Shown in pieces: positions 1 to 10,830 of a stretch of DNA of 64,000 nt (positions are counted from its first letter, which is position 1; the number at the start of each line of letters is the position of its first letter). The stretch is taken from NCBI GenBank assembly GCA_036924285.1, contig JAYKYS010000014.1, positions 6,014,001-6,078,000 of the forward strand. The letters run 5' to 3'. The DNA is from Asterella californica (Eukaryota; Streptophyta; Marchantiopsida; Marchantiales; Aytoniaceae). The notes below the pieces were generated by a model that saw only the letters and a list, made by a program, of their open reading frames with translations, had not been told where the DNA came from and searched no databases. The translations under genes and the position numbers were made by a program.

Positions 1-570
1 AGCAGTTGAGGATTAGCATAAAAAGGTTTGGTATAAGGCGCGTGAAAGTTATAGTTTCACAACAACTTTACACGTGTGTATATTTATAATTCTGTTGAAG
101 ATACTCGAACATTAATAGGGCGTGTCAAAGTTCAGGAGAAATATTCTCTTTCGGCCGGAGGAGTATCAGTCGTAATTGTGTTACGCTGGGTAGGGAGAAG
201 TTTTACGATTAACTTTATACAGATATTGGATCTAATGACCACAGCTTTTAGAAAAGAGGTGCAAAGTTAACCGCTAGTTTTTGAATGATGATTGTTACTA
301 AAGATAGTGCATTCCGTCTGGATATAAATGCTCCATCCATAATTTTCTCTGTCTTCAAGTTTGAAGATCCATTGTAGTGGAGCGATTTTGAAATTGGAGG
401 GAGTGAAGCTTGCGGTTGTTCTAAGTCATAGACATGACGTCCACATCCACCATTTGTAGTTCTGAAGAAAAGAGAGTTGTAGAGAGTGATCGAGTTGATT
501 CACAATTTGATAGAATAGAAAGTGTTATCCGCGTTACATTTTTCATCCGGACAGAAACTTGTAAGCAAAC
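1..570. other. No recognisable gene
   Basis: Only short unsupported reading frames (a 64-codon frame at 76-270) are present and I recognise no domain. It may be the 5' flank or a degraded upstream part of the Myb/SANT-like pseudogene that follows. It is identical at 58791-59360. Confidence 0.5.
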
Positions 571-1662
571 ATGGCTCCAAAACAAGTCGAGCCATCGACG
601 AGAAGAAAATATACGTTTGAATGCTTCTGACTATGACAAGATCGTCAATTATTTAAAAAATCCTGATAATTTTGCATCTTTATATGGAACGGGGAGGAAA
701 ACGAAGATCGAAGCTGTGAGATGTTTGACGAAATCTACTGCATTTAACGTCATGGCATCATAGATATCCGAGTTAGATGATTTTCTTTTGGTCACCGAGA
801 AGAGCTCAGAAAATGAGTGGCTCGATACATTAATATGTACAAAAAAGCAAGAGAACTGAAAGATAGCACTGGCGGAGATGCGACAGAGACAGAAATGACT
901 CATGGTGTTACGTTAGAAGGGAAGTTGAATTCTTGTTGTCTTCATTTTTTTCGAATGAATGTTACATCGAAAGTCATGTCAATATAAATCCTCCAGCAAT
1001 ATCTTCTATGAGTTTAGATGACTTCAATGGATCGAATGATCATGTTATCCGATTAGATGATGATGATGAACACATTGATGAGACAAAGTTTATCTATCGA
1101 CCTTCGGAGGATGTTGAATTTATCTATCGACCTTCTGAAGTATACGAACAGTCTGCAGGTTCATTGAAAGAAGAGTTGTACTATGTTGCACTGCTCCATG
1201 AAGAGAGGAGAGGAAGATGATATTGAAGATGAGCTAGAGGAACAAGGTAACGAGGAGAGTATCATATTGGAGAGAGATCCAGAAACTCGACCTGTTTCAG
1301 AATCAGCAAGGAGTAATAAAGCTCATAGTTCTATAACTTCAAGAACTTCTGTTCTCTCCGCTTACGAAGAGTTGAAAGACAAATATGAATACAGAAAAGA
1401 CTTTTTAGATTATAGGAGAGTACTTTTAGAAGAGAAGAGAAAAGCTAGAGAATCTTTGGAGAAAGAGGAAGTGAAGAGACGAAAAATGACTCTTTACATT
1501 GAAATGACGCGAGTAGGAAGAGATTTAGAAGAAATCAAAAGTGCTTTTGATTTCATTGATTCACTACAAAATATTTTGCTACAAAGCAACCGATTTCAAA
1601 CTGATCTCTGTATATATATATACGATTGTCTCAAATATGAGTTTTTCATATTGGTCCCATAA
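571..1662 (+). pseudogene. Frameshifted Myb/SANT-like DNA-binding protein relic
   Basis: An ATG at 571 opens a frame that stops after 19 codons. The coding signal then continues in other frames: 631-763 (around DYDKIVNYLKNPDNF), about 840-960, 960-1220 (acidic, RLDDDDEHIDETKF), and 1183-1662. The last piece is highly charged and looks coiled-coil (repeated E/K/R with YEELKDKYEYRK and KEEVKRRK). This order, an N-terminal helix-rich domain, an acidic linker and a C-terminal charged coil, is what I associate with Myb/SANT-like or trihelix proteins, including the accessory DNA-binding proteins of PIF/Harbinger transposons. The family assignment is inferred from architecture. At least three frame breaks make it a pseudogene unless unseen introns are involved. 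No DDE transposase is visible beside it. Confidence 0.45.
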
Positions 1663-1830
1663 AGAAAAAATCTCGGTAAATCATTATTTTTGTTATTTCA
1701 AAACTCTATAACTCATTATATATGTTGTTTCGAAGTTCTAGAATCACTATGATTATATGTACAATGCATTGATCCGACTGCATACCATCATGATTTCAAA
1801 TTACTCATTTGAAAAGAACATATGAGAGTT

Positions 1831-2126
1831 TTTTCAAGAAGGAGAGAGAGTGTTCGAGTTAGAATGCAAAAGCACGAACCGTGGAGAGTGAGAGAAGAGG
1901 TGAGAGTTTAAAGAGAAGAGATAAGTGACTAGTTAGAGAGGAGAGGAGAAGGTTTTAGGAGAGGGTTTGAAGAAAATAGTGACTGGTTTAAAGAGGAGAG
2001 GAGTATGATGCGACTGGTTCAAGAGGAGAGGAGAAGGTCTTTAGAAGAGGATTTGAGGATAGGTGTGAGCGAGGAGGAGAGGAGAAGAGAGAATGAGGAG
2101 ACCAGAAGTGTGAGAGAGGAGAGGAG
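1831..2126. repeat. Purine-rich (GGAGA)n tract
   Basis: The plus strand is almost uninterrupted G/A with GAGAGGAGAGGAG-type units, low-complexity and not coding. Such polypurine:polypyrimidine tracts can form triplex structures, but nothing here proves a function. It is identical at 60621-60916. Confidence 0.8.
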
Positions 2127-2218
2127 TTCTCGTTGAAAGCGAGAACTTGTTGAATTTGAACTGTTTGATTTCGTAAGATCGGATCTGAGCGATTCTCAAA
2201 TCGCTATAATGAAGATGA

Positions 2219-2303
2219 GAGACGGAGGAGGTGGGAGTAGTAGTAGTAGAGGTGGTGGTAGTAGTACAGACACGATCCAAAAACGAGGCGGAGGTGGAGG
2301 TTT
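2219..2303. repeat. GGT/AGT trinucleotide microsatellite
   Basis: Runs of GGAGGTGGGAGTAGTAGTAG type encode only a Gly/Ser stretch in one frame. The 64-codon frame covering it (2209-2403) is best explained by low complexity. It is repeated at 61009-61093. Confidence 0.6.
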
Positions 2304-2423
2304 AAGAGAGAAGAGAGGACGAGACGGAGAATCTTGTAAGTTCATAATCATTGTCACCATTGCTTTAAATATGAATGTTTTTGAATACTTTGAATTGCTT
2401 TGAATGTGTTGTTAATCATTAGC

Positions 2424-2531
2424 GATTCAAGGTGAATCCTTGTGTAATAAGATGATTCATGATGAATCATCTGATTAGGGTTAGCGATTCAAGATGCATC
2501 ACTATAATCAGATGATTCACACCTGAATTGC
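2424..2531. repeat. Palindrome cluster, GATTCA-N3-TGAATC type
   Basis: Four short inverted repeats lie within about 110 bp. 2424-2438 is GATTCA-AGG-TGAATC. 2451-2471 has perfect 9-bp arms (GATGATTCA-TGA-TGAATCATC). Two weaker copies are near 2485 and 2511. The spacing is 27-35 bp. They lead directly into a second palindrome family. No coding function fits. Confidence 0.75.
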
Positions 2532-2550
2532 TGTAGCAATGTTCGATACA

Positions 2551-2975
2551 TAAGACGAAACAGTTTGTTTCATCTCGCGTATGAGCGCAACATATGTTTC
2601 ATTGTAATTTCATGTGTAACATGGGCGAAACAACATGTTTCGTCCTCTTTTGAATGAAACAGGCTGTTTTGCCACTGTTGTATCTAAAATGACGTATGAG
2701 TGAGACATATGTTTTATTGTAGTTTAATGTAACAGAGAATTTCGCCCCTATCTTGTAATTGTAATAGTTTGTAAGAGGGCAAAACATGTTGTTTCGTCCT
2801 TGTTAAAAACTGCAATACTTTGTGGTAGTTGAGCGAGACAGTTTCGAGCAAAACACTAGTGTTTCTCAATAGTATTTTGTAAAACTCACAAGATAGTCAA
2901 TTTCACAAAATACCTCGAGCAAAACATTTGTTTCACGAGGTATCTCTCGCTCGACTCGCAAAACAGTCTTTGTCT
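2551..2975. repeat. Array of GAAACA-N(0-3)-TGTTTC palindromes
   Basis: At least eight related inverted repeats are spaced about 30-80 bp apart. They include 2557-2571 (GAAACA-GTT-TGTTTC), 2588-2597 (AACATATGTT), 2626-2642 (CGAAACA-ACA-TGTTTCG), about 2657 (GAAACA-GGC-TGTTTT), about 2703 (ACATATGT), about 2780 (AAACA-TGT-TGTTT), about 2853 (AAACACTAGTGTTT, perfect 14 bp) and about 2918 (AAACA-TT-TGTTT). Intervening sequence is not conserved, so the palindrome itself is the repeated unit. This looks like an array of dimeric protein-binding sites or subterminal repeats of a DNA transposon. The array ends where copia sequence begins. Confidence 0.75.
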
Positions 2976-2982
2976 TCAAGGT

Positions 2983-4116
2983 ACATACATGGGATTTGGT
3001 TAAGCTACCAGGAGGAAAAACAACCATCCAATGCAAATGGATTTACAAAACCAAGTTACAATTAGATGGTTCAGTTGACAAGCTGAAAGCAAGGTTAGTA
3101 GCAAGAGGATTTCAACAACAAGAAGGAATTGATTGTGAAGAAATGTTTGCACCAGTTGCAAAATGAGATTCAATCATACTTGTAATGACTCTTGCTCTTC
3201 ATTACCACTGGGAAATACATCAGATGGATGTGAAGTCAGCCTTCATGGAGAGTTAGAGAAAGAAGTTAACATGGTTCCACCACCAGGATTTGAAGTGAAA
3301 AAGAAGAAGGATCATGTGTGCATTCTCAGCAAATCCTTATATGGATTAAAGCAAGCACCAAGAGTTTGGTAAATTATAAGATACATGGATTTCTACACAG
3401 CCATGAACTCAGAAGATCAGAGCTGGATCCAAACCTCTATGTCTTGAAAGATAATTCAAAGAGAACCATACTCATCTTATGTGTGGATGATATCTTAATA
3501 TCAAGAAGTGATAAGGAGTTGGTGCAACTACTCAAAGGAGAACTCAGCAAGAGGTTTGAGATGTCCGATTTGGGTTTAGCAAGATTCTTCCTTGGTGTTG
3601 ATATTTGACAGATAGAGGACTGTATTATGCTTTCTCAACAAGCATACATAAAGTCATACTTGGAGAGTTCCAGATGAAAGATTGCAAGTCATCAGCAACA
3701 CCTATGGAGCAAGAAAGTGGTTTTGAGAAGACTACAGCTGAAAATATCATTGAAGAATATCTGTACAAGAAACTAATTGATAAACTCAGATATCTCATCC
3801 ACACCATACCTGATATTTGTTATGCTGTTGGGAGGCTATGTTAATTTATGCATTGTCCAAATTCATCTCATTGGGTTGCTGCAAAGAGAATTCTGAGATC
3901 TATATCTGAAAGGTACTATCAATCTTGGTCTTTTATTCAAGGAGAGGAGAAGTGAACTCATGGCTTCAGTGATAGCGATTGAGCTAGAGATACTTGCAGC
4001 ACAAAATCCACATGAGGTGCATGCTTCAACTTATGTTCAGGTGGAATTATCAGTTGGAGCAGCAAGAAGCAGAATACAGTAGCAAGATCTTCACCGAAAG
4101 CTGAATACATTGCTCT
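2983..4116 (+). pseudogene. Copia RT/RNase H fragment, 5'-truncated
   Basis: The segment matches the full copia element at about 42868-43996 with scattered substitutions and indels. It spans the RT from WIYKTKL through [13 protein letters not shown] and VDDILIS, to the RNase H region ending at the codons for EYIAL. It begins abruptly after the palindrome array and ends abruptly at 4116. The continuation of the same element lies on the opposite strand at 10739-11147. In-frame stops (for example TGA at 3163-3165) and small deletions destroy the frame. The TGA at the start of RT is shared with the copia at 43046-43048. Confidence 0.92.
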
Positions 4117-4137
4117 TAGAACATGGACTAATACTTA

Positions 4138-4445
4138 TGTTACAAAACTGAGAATTGTACTCCCAAGTCTCTCAGAATACAGAATTTATCTCCCACAACA
4201 GAATACTACCAGCCTATTAGAACTGATAACAGATCAACCTGTTAAAACTAATGAGAAGGAGAACTTAACAGAAATATTCAAAGATGAAATATGCACAGCT
4301 TTACTTAGACTTCAGAACTGGTACAGACAGAAAGGACCCCCGACTCATACTACTCTACAGAGAATGTAGGTTAATATACTATTGATACATAATTGTTGTC
4401 ATCTCAAAGTGATTTATCTAACGGCTGCCCCAGTGCTTCTTACGT
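4138..4445 (-). repeat. Copia LTR in antisense, first part (split by insertion)
   Basis: This is the reverse complement of the 401-bp copia LTR seen at 39732-40132. It starts with TGTTACAAAACTGAG and runs to the ACGT at 4442-4445, where the gag-only retrotransposon is inserted. The LTR resumes at 10739-10830. The 21 bp just left of it (4117-4137) are host-like sequence matching 50448-50468, which shows the LTR end together with its flank was inverted. Confidence 0.88.
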
Positions 4446-6472
4446 TGTCGTGTCGGATATTGCGTGAAGGATGTCCAGGAAAACGTGAGGTTTCTGGCTG
4501 TGGAGATGTTGCGTGCTGAAACAGAGACAAGACAGAGAAGAACAACCACGAAAAGAAATGCTGCGATATATACCACTCCCAAATGTATGTACACTGCCAG
4601 TTCTTTCTCCTAAGAGCACAGAACTGAGAACCAGACCAGAGCAGTCTGTAACCTACTTCAAAAGCCCCTGAAACAACCCTTGAATCACAACCTTGACCAA
4701 AAACCACCGAAGCGTAGCTCAAAACAAGAGAAACTTCTCTTTGCTAACAAACAGAGCCACAGCAGTATCACGCGATCCAAACCCAAGTCTTAACCACATT
4801 CATGTATAAGCTCTTAGCTAAAGCTAGCTACCACAAGCTGTATACAGCCAACCAGAACTCTAACGGACTCAAAAGAGCAAAACCCGTAGCGAAGAAACCG
4901 AAAAAGGTCTATCTGTGGACTTCTGCCTTTCACTGAACGGACTTCAGATGTCGATATGGTCTCCTCCGCTGACTCCGTTAACCCAAGAAACCTTCAGATC
5001 TGACTCCTGATAGCCGAGATATTCCGATTTTCGGTCGCAGGTGATCGAACCTTCAAAAATTGCTCCCTGCGGCTTAAAACCACACACCACGCACAAACGG
5101 ATCGTCTAAACTGATATCCGTCTTCCCTGGCAGATAGATCCAGCTACCTTGAACCCAACAAGACTCCAAACAAGCCGTTTGGAGTTCCCCTTGCAAAATC
5201 ACGCAAGAAATTTGGTCGCAGGTTGCAAAAAACTAACGTAAATCTGCTCCCTGCGGCTCAAACTTGCTCACCACACTCAAACCAACAATCCAATTCAAGT
5301 ACAGTCTTCTCCTATGCGTAGATGAAGCCTCCTTTATCGCGTAGACACCAAGAACGAAGAGCTTGGCTCACCGATCGCGAAGAACAGTCCAACCTCAAGT
5401 CGTAGGTGAACAAAAATCTGATGTAAGCGCTTCCTTGCGGGCCAGTTTCACTCAGAACTTCCAAACCGTCCGATGAAAACTGGTATCGTCTTCAATTTCC
5501 TGTAGAACTCGGTGTTTTGATCCGTTGGATCCAAGGACAACAAGTTTGGACTCCGGAACGACCCGAACGACCCAAACGGTCCAACTCTCCTTCACAAGTA
5601 ATTGAAAATCCCAAATCGGCTTCCTGCGTCTCAATTTCTCCCAGAACACAACCCCTGATCCATCTCTTCCCAAACCGTTTGAACCAGTGCGTAGCTTGCA
5701 CAGATCTGAACCCAACGACGCCTTGCGCGCTTGCATTGGACTCCTAAATCTCCCGAACCATCCATTGACAGGTTGCAGACGCAAGCTAGCCCCTATGCTG
5801 CTCCCTTGTTACAGTCTCTGTACGTACAGTTCTCTCTTGAATAATAAGAAGCAGGCCCCTTGCGTCTTTGATATAACACCTGAAGCCCTAGATACCCAGT
5901 CAGCAAGTAACTAGAGGCTTAGCTTGATTTTACCTTCTTTCAAATCGCATAACTTCTTCTCTGGATGTCCAAACGAAGTAAACAAGATGCCCATGGAAAG
6001 CTGACAGCGAGCTCTACCCATCTGTGTGATGAAAGTGAAGATCCGAAGTTGCGCCAAAAGCCCGTAAGCTGGGGCCTAGCTTGTTTTCTCCATCTTTCGA
6101 GTCTTGTAACTTTTCCACTAGGCGTCCAAACGAAGTAGATGAAATGCCTATGGAAAGATGACAACGAGCTCTACCCATCTATGTGATGAAAGTGAAGATC
6201 CGAAGTTGCGTCAAAAGCCTGTAAGCTGGGGCCTAGCTTGTTTTCTCCATCTTTCGAGTCTTGTAACTTTTCCACTAGGCGTCCAAACGAAGTAAATGAA
6301 GAGCTTATGAAAAGCTGACAAGGAGCTCTACCCATCTATGCGATGAAAATGGAGATCTGAGATTGTGTCAAAAACCCATAAACTGGGGCCTAGCTTGTCT
6401 TCTCATGAGTGACTTTGGAGTGACAAGCATCGAAGTTTGAATTTCAGATAGGAGCCGGTTCACGACACGACA
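4446..6472 (-). repeat. 3' LTR of gag-only element (2027 bp)
   Basis: It matches 8872-10734 with roughly 3% substitutions in the part I compared. It has three copies of a 157-bp internal repeat where the other LTR has two, which accounts for most of the 164-bp length difference. Ends are TGTCGTGTCG and CGACACGACA, a 10-bp terminal inverted repeat. The 102-codon antisense frame at 4414-4722 lies partly inside it and is incidental. Confidence 0.88.
5935..6405. repeat. 157-bp tandem repeat inside LTR, three units
   Basis: Units start near 5935, 6092 and 6249. Each contains GCGTCCAAACGAAGTA or a variant, GAGCTCTACCCATCT, and GGGGCCTAGCTTG. The partner LTR has only two units (about 10354 and 10511), so unit number changed after insertion or during reverse transcription. 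Confidence 0.85.
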
Positions 6473-6484
6473 TCCACCCCCTCC
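6473..6484 (-). other. Polypurine tract of gag-only element
   Basis: On the minus strand GGAGGGGGTGGA abuts the TG of the 3' LTR, the expected position of a plus-strand primer tract. It confirms both orientation and LTR boundary. Confidence 0.75.
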
Positions 6485-7144
6485 AAACCTGTACATCCTC
6501 CGGTATGCACCAGAGATACTAACCAAGGAGTGGACCGGCACGCACACTCATTCTCATCTTGTTATCCTCCCTCCCATTTCAACCTCATCCTCAAGTCAGC
6601 AACTCGATCGTGATCTTGAAGTTGCTACCCTGCCATGATCCTCCCTAGATCCATGCTCATCGATCTTCATCTCGAACCTCTCATCCAATCACCCCCTCTA
6701 AATCTACACATCTTCAGTATGCGAAGACATAGAAAGAATAACCCATCATACCATGGAAATGTCTTCCATGCGTCTTGTAGAACCTCACCGTCGAGGTTTC
6801 TGAACCAAATGTCGTAGTAGACATCACCAATCGTCCCAATCATCACCGCATATCCTGACTGTAACTTTCAACCTCAAGTCTGTACATGTCATCGTATGTA
6901 TCCAACTCTTCTTTTTTGTTTTCTGAAAAAACGAACCACACTACTGCAACCAAAATCCTCAAACGCAACCATAATTATCTCGCTGTACAATGATATCCTC
7001 CTCAACCATCATCCTCCCTGATATCTTCTTCTGAAAACCCTTACAACCTCCCAAGCATCATCCTCCCAACCTTAATCATCTTCAGCAATGGCTTCTCCCC
7101 TGTAAGCCATCCTTACCAATCATCCTATACCCGTAGCCTCGAGA

Positions 7145-8722
7145 GCGTCCATCCACTCTCTTTCGCCTTCAGCATGTCTGTCCTTGATGATGCCAACGAT
7201 GACATCATGGACTCCCCTTGTAGCTGCACCCAAGACCTCCCGTGATAAGAACCCAACCTATGCATCTCGAATGTGCTCCTCCCAACCTCCCTTCACATCC
7301 ATCACTGTATCAATATCTGGTTGCTGTATGTTTGCAACCAGATCAACCATGTCCACTGTTTGCACCCCAACCATCTCCTCTGGTTGTGAAGGATCGCCCT
7401 CCATTGCCTGTATAGGAAGAATAGTTTTCTGTTGAACCTTATCCTCCCCAGCTTGCTTCCCTGAAGAAGTCTCTTCTTGTCCCTTCTTCTCGCTCTGCAT
7501 TGTGGATGCAGTATCCAACCTGAGCTCGTTTAGATCCATGTCCTCACCCAAGTCATCCATATGGAGATCATGCTCAATCTCCTCCACCCTAGCACCATTA
7601 TTTGTAGCTTCGATAGCTACAACTGCTTGTGCCGCAAAGTAATCATCCACAAACTTCTTCATCCCTCCTTTATCAACGTTGGCTTGAAGGAGAGTACCCG
7701 TACTTGTGAATGCAACCTTTCCATCCTCCCAAGAAATAACCTCACGTTGCAAAACCTCTGCAAAGTCGATGCAATCGTCCCGTTGATGGTCAGTACCATC
7801 ACACCACATACACTAATGTACCCAAGCTGGTTTGGGTACAAGCTCCATCTCAATCGATGATCCCTTATCCTCCAACCTAATAACCTTAGCTTGTAGATCT
7901 CGCATCTTTTGCTGTAGGTCCTCAATGGTTGGATCCTTCTCCTCTACAACCACAACTGGAAGTTGAATCTCAGATACTACCTGAACTGGTGTGGTAGTCA
8001 GCAATACAGACGTCGACCTGGTAACCCTTTCTCTTGTATGTCTCCAGACAAGAAGCTCAACCGCTTCATGCACAACCTCCCAATTTGTTGTCAACCCTTC
8101 TTCTTCCTCCCCATCCTCCAGAAGTAGCTCCAACGACTCTTGCCATGTCTCATCAGCAGCTTGAAGAAACAACTCTGTCTTGTAAGTCTCCAAGGCTAGC
8201 TTGTCCACCCGAGGTAGTTGAGAGAATTGTCTCTCGAACTCCTTTAATAGCTCTGTAGGTTGTAAACCTTTGCTAGGTCGGTTGACCCATTCCAAAAATG
8301 ATTTCTTGGTTACTCGATCTGAGTTTCCCAAGAAATACTCCTCCCTCAGCGCATGTGAAAATGCATCCCAGTTCCTCCCAAAATGCTTTGTTAGACTCTT
8401 CACATGCTCCCTTATCTCAACCACCACAGCGAGTTCGAATGTCTCGATCATCTCCTTCTCCGGTACTTGATCCAAATCCATCTCCGTCTTGTAACATCTC
8501 AAGTACTTTGAGATGTCTTCTCCATCAAATAGATCAAACTTGTCGATCACCCTTCCAAGCCTCCTTTTGTTGGTTCCCTTGCTCTTGTCGCATAAACAAA
8601 GTGAAGGCTTGAAACAATCGTGCAGTTGCTGCATCCAACTGCATCCCTGGTATACCCTCTGATCCGTCTATCCCGTCCATAGTCATGGCTCGTCCCATCC
8701 TCCCATCCTCCCATGATTCCAA
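7145..8722 (-). pseudogene. Retrotransposon Gag of gag-only element, with breaks
   Basis: Reading leftward, an N-terminal piece (8722-8534, from an ATG at 8722) shifts frame into 8634-7813, the capsid-like Gag core. A TAG at 7815-7813 sits immediately before the zinc knuckle (C-x2-C-x4-H-x4-C; WCDGTDHQRDDC). The frame then continues from 7809 to 7258, and homology goes on to about 7145 (FLSREVLGAA-type linker) in another frame. The core (SKYLRCYKTEMDL, LLKEFERQFSQL) aligns with the gag at 16206-17225 (SRYLREYRGEMEL, LLREFDRRYRQL), as do the zinc-knuckle and linker segments. The family is Ty3/gypsy-type Gag. No protease motif follows. At least one frameshift and one stop mean it is probably not translated as a whole. 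Confidence 0.8.
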
Positions 8723-8849
8723 GCATCTACAAATCCATCATCTCAAGTCCACAGCATCCTCCCGAACAACCAAATCCATCTTCATTCTCGTTCATGATTG
8801 TTGACCTCTTCTGTCCAGTTCAAACACACAAATATCTCCACCCCGGACC

Positions 8850-8867
8850 TTCACGTCGAGTTCACCA
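8850..8867 (-). other. Candidate primer-binding site of gag-only element
   Basis: On the minus strand, four bases inside the 5' LTR, the sequence reads TGGTGAACTCGACGTGAA. It starts with TGG as tRNA-primed sites do. I could not name the primer tRNA. Confidence 0.45.
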
Positions 8868-8871
8868 CCTA

Positions 8872-10734
8872 TGTCGTGTCGGATATTGCGTGAAGGATGT
8901 CCAGGAAAACGCGAGGTTCCTGGCTGTGGAGATGTTGCGTGCTGAAACAGAGACAAGACAGAGAAGAACAACCACGAAAAGAAATGCTGCGATATATACC
9001 ACTCCCAAATGTATGTACACTGCCAGTTCTTTCTCCTAAGAGCATAGAACTGAGAACCAGACCAGAGCAGTCTGTAACCTGCTTCAAAAGCCCCTGAAAC
9101 AACCCTTGAATCACAACCCTGACCCAAAACCACCGAAGCGTAGCTCAAAGCAAGAGAAACTTCTCTTTGCTAACAAACAGAGCCACAACAGTATCACGCG
9201 ATCCAAACCCAAGTCCAAACCACATTCATGTATAAGCTCTTAGCTAAAGCTAGCTACCACAAGCTGTATACAGCCAACCAGAACTCTAACGAACTCAAAA
9301 GAGCAAAACCCGTAGCGAAGAAACCGAAAAAGGTCTATCTGTGGACTTCCGCCTTTCGTTGAACGGACTTCAGATGTCGATAGGGTCTCCTCCGCTGACT
9401 CCGTTAACCCAAGAAACCTTCAGATCCGACTCCTGATAGCCGAGATATCGCCGATTTTCGGTCGTAGGTGACCGAACCTTCAAAAATTGCTCCCTGCAGC
9501 TTAAAACCACACACCACGCACAAACGGATCGTCTAAACTGATATCCGTCTTCCCTGGCAGATAGATCCAGCTACCCTGAACCCAACAAGACTCCAAACAA
9601 GCCGTTTGGAGTTCCCCTTGCAAAATCACGCAAGAAATTTGGTCGCAGGTTGCAAAAAACTGACGTAAATCTACTCCCTGCGGCTCAAACTTGCTCACCA
9701 CACTCAAACCAACAATCCAATTCACGTACAGTCTTCTCCTATGCGTAGATGAAGACTTCCTGATCGCGTAGGCACCAAGAACGAAGAGCTTGGCTCACTG
9801 ATCGCGAAGAACAACCCAACCTCAGGTCGTAGGTGAACGAAAATCTGATGTAAGCGCTTCCCTACGAGCCAATTTCACTCAGAACTTCCAAACCGCCCGA
9901 TGAAAACTGGTATCGTCTTCAATTTTCTGTAGAACTCCGTGTTCTGATCCCGTTGGATCCAAGGACAACAAGTTTAGACTCCGGAACGACCCGAACGGTC
10001 CAACTCTCTTTCACAAATAACTGAAAACCCCAAATCTGCTTCCTGCGTCTCAATTTCTCCCAGAACACAACCCCCGATCCATCTCTTCCCAAACCGTTTG
10101 AATCAGTGCGTAGCCTGCACAGATCTGAACCCAACGACGCCTTGCGCGCTTGCATTGGACTCCTAAATCTCCCGAACCGTCCGTTGACAAGTTGTAGACG
10201 CAAGCTAGCCCCTAAGCTACTCTCTTGTTACAGTCTCTGTACGTACAGTTCTCTCTTGAATAATAAGAAGCAGGCCCTTTGCGTCTTTGATATAACACCT
10301 GAAGCCTTAGATACCCAGTCAACAAGTAACTAGAGGCCTAGCTTGATTTTACCTTCTTTCAAATCGCATAACTTCTTCTCTGGATGTCCAAACGAAGTAA
10401 ACAAGATGCCCATGGAAAGCTGACAACGAGCTCTACCCATCTATGTGATGAAAGTGAAGATCCGAAGTTGTGCCAAAAGCCTGTAAGCTGGGGCCTAGCT
10501 TGTTTTCTCCATCTTTCGAGTCTTGTAACTTTTCCACTAGGCGTCCAAACGAAGTAGATGAAGTGCCTATAGAAAGCTGACAAGGAGCTCTACCCATCTA
10601 TGTGATGAAAATGGAGATCTGAGATTGTGCCAAAAACCCGTAAGCTGGGGCCTAGCTTGTCTTCTCATGAGTGACTTTGGAGTGACAAGCATCGAAGTTT
10701 GAATTTCAGGTAGGAGCCGGTCCACGACACACCA
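8872..10734 (-). repeat. 5' LTR of gag-only element (1863 bp)
   Basis: It begins TGTCGTGTCGG and ends CACGACACACCA, followed by the ACGT target duplication at 10735-10738. It carries two copies of the 157-bp unit. Divergence from the other LTR suggests a moderately old insertion, clearly older than the copia at 39732 and the gypsy at 20252. Confidence 0.87.
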
Positions 10735-10738
10735 ACGT

Positions 10739-10830
10739 CAAAGTCATGTCACAAGTCATCTCTTTTTTCTTTTCTTTTGTCCTTTTATCTTTCGCAGAGT
10801 TTAGATGTGACCCTTTAATGATATTTCACA
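10739..10830 (-). repeat. Copia LTR in antisense, second part
   Basis: It continues the LTR interrupted at 4445. Read on the minus strand it begins with the LTR 5' end and includes the AAAACTCTGCGGAAGATAAA-like region, with several substitutions. The two parts sum to about 400 bp, matching the intact 401-bp LTR. Confidence 0.87.

Larger units (their letters stand above)
1..5210. repeat. Left copy of long direct repeat (offset 58,790 bp)
   Basis: This whole stretch is repeated at 58791-64000 in the same orientation. I compared the copies by eye and found one substitution (A at 3614, G at 62404). All predicted peptides match apart from that residue. Both copies carry the same composite of Myb/SANT-like pseudogene, palindrome array, copia fragment with inverted 3' end, and the start of the gag-only LTR element. 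The duplication is therefore younger than all of those events. Both ends of the match coincide with the window edges, so the true repeat is longer than seen here. It could be a recent tandem duplication of a 58.8-kb unit or an assembly duplication. Confidence 0.95.
4446..10734 (-). mobile_element. Gag-only LTR retrotransposon (TR-GAG-like), minus strand
   Basis: Two long LTRs (4446-6472 and 8872-10734) begin TGTCGTGTCG and end in ACGACA or a diverged form. They flank a 2.4-kb interior. The insertion has a 4-bp target duplication ACGT (4442-4445 and 10735-10738) and interrupts an antisense copia LTR that resumes on the far side. On the minus strand the order is 5' LTR (right), candidate primer site at 8850-8867, gag-like frames, polypurine tract at 6473-6484, 3' LTR (left). 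No protease, RT, RNase H or integrase is present. That fits the published TR-GAG class, plant non-autonomous elements retaining only gag. Its gag is related to the decayed gypsy at 13883-17391, so a relative of that element is a candidate helper. Confidence 0.88.

Noticed and set aside
2209..2403. Gly/Ser-rich 64-codon frame
   Set aside because: Translation of a GGT/AGT microsatellite with no supporting signal.
2551..2975. CRISPR array
   Set aside because: The repeats are short, variable palindromes with irregular spacing in a plant nuclear context.
4414..4722. 102-118-codon minus frames at 4414-4722, 8792-9148 and 63204-63512 as a conserved gene
   Set aside because: They are the same LTR end in three places, so conservation reflects LTR copying.
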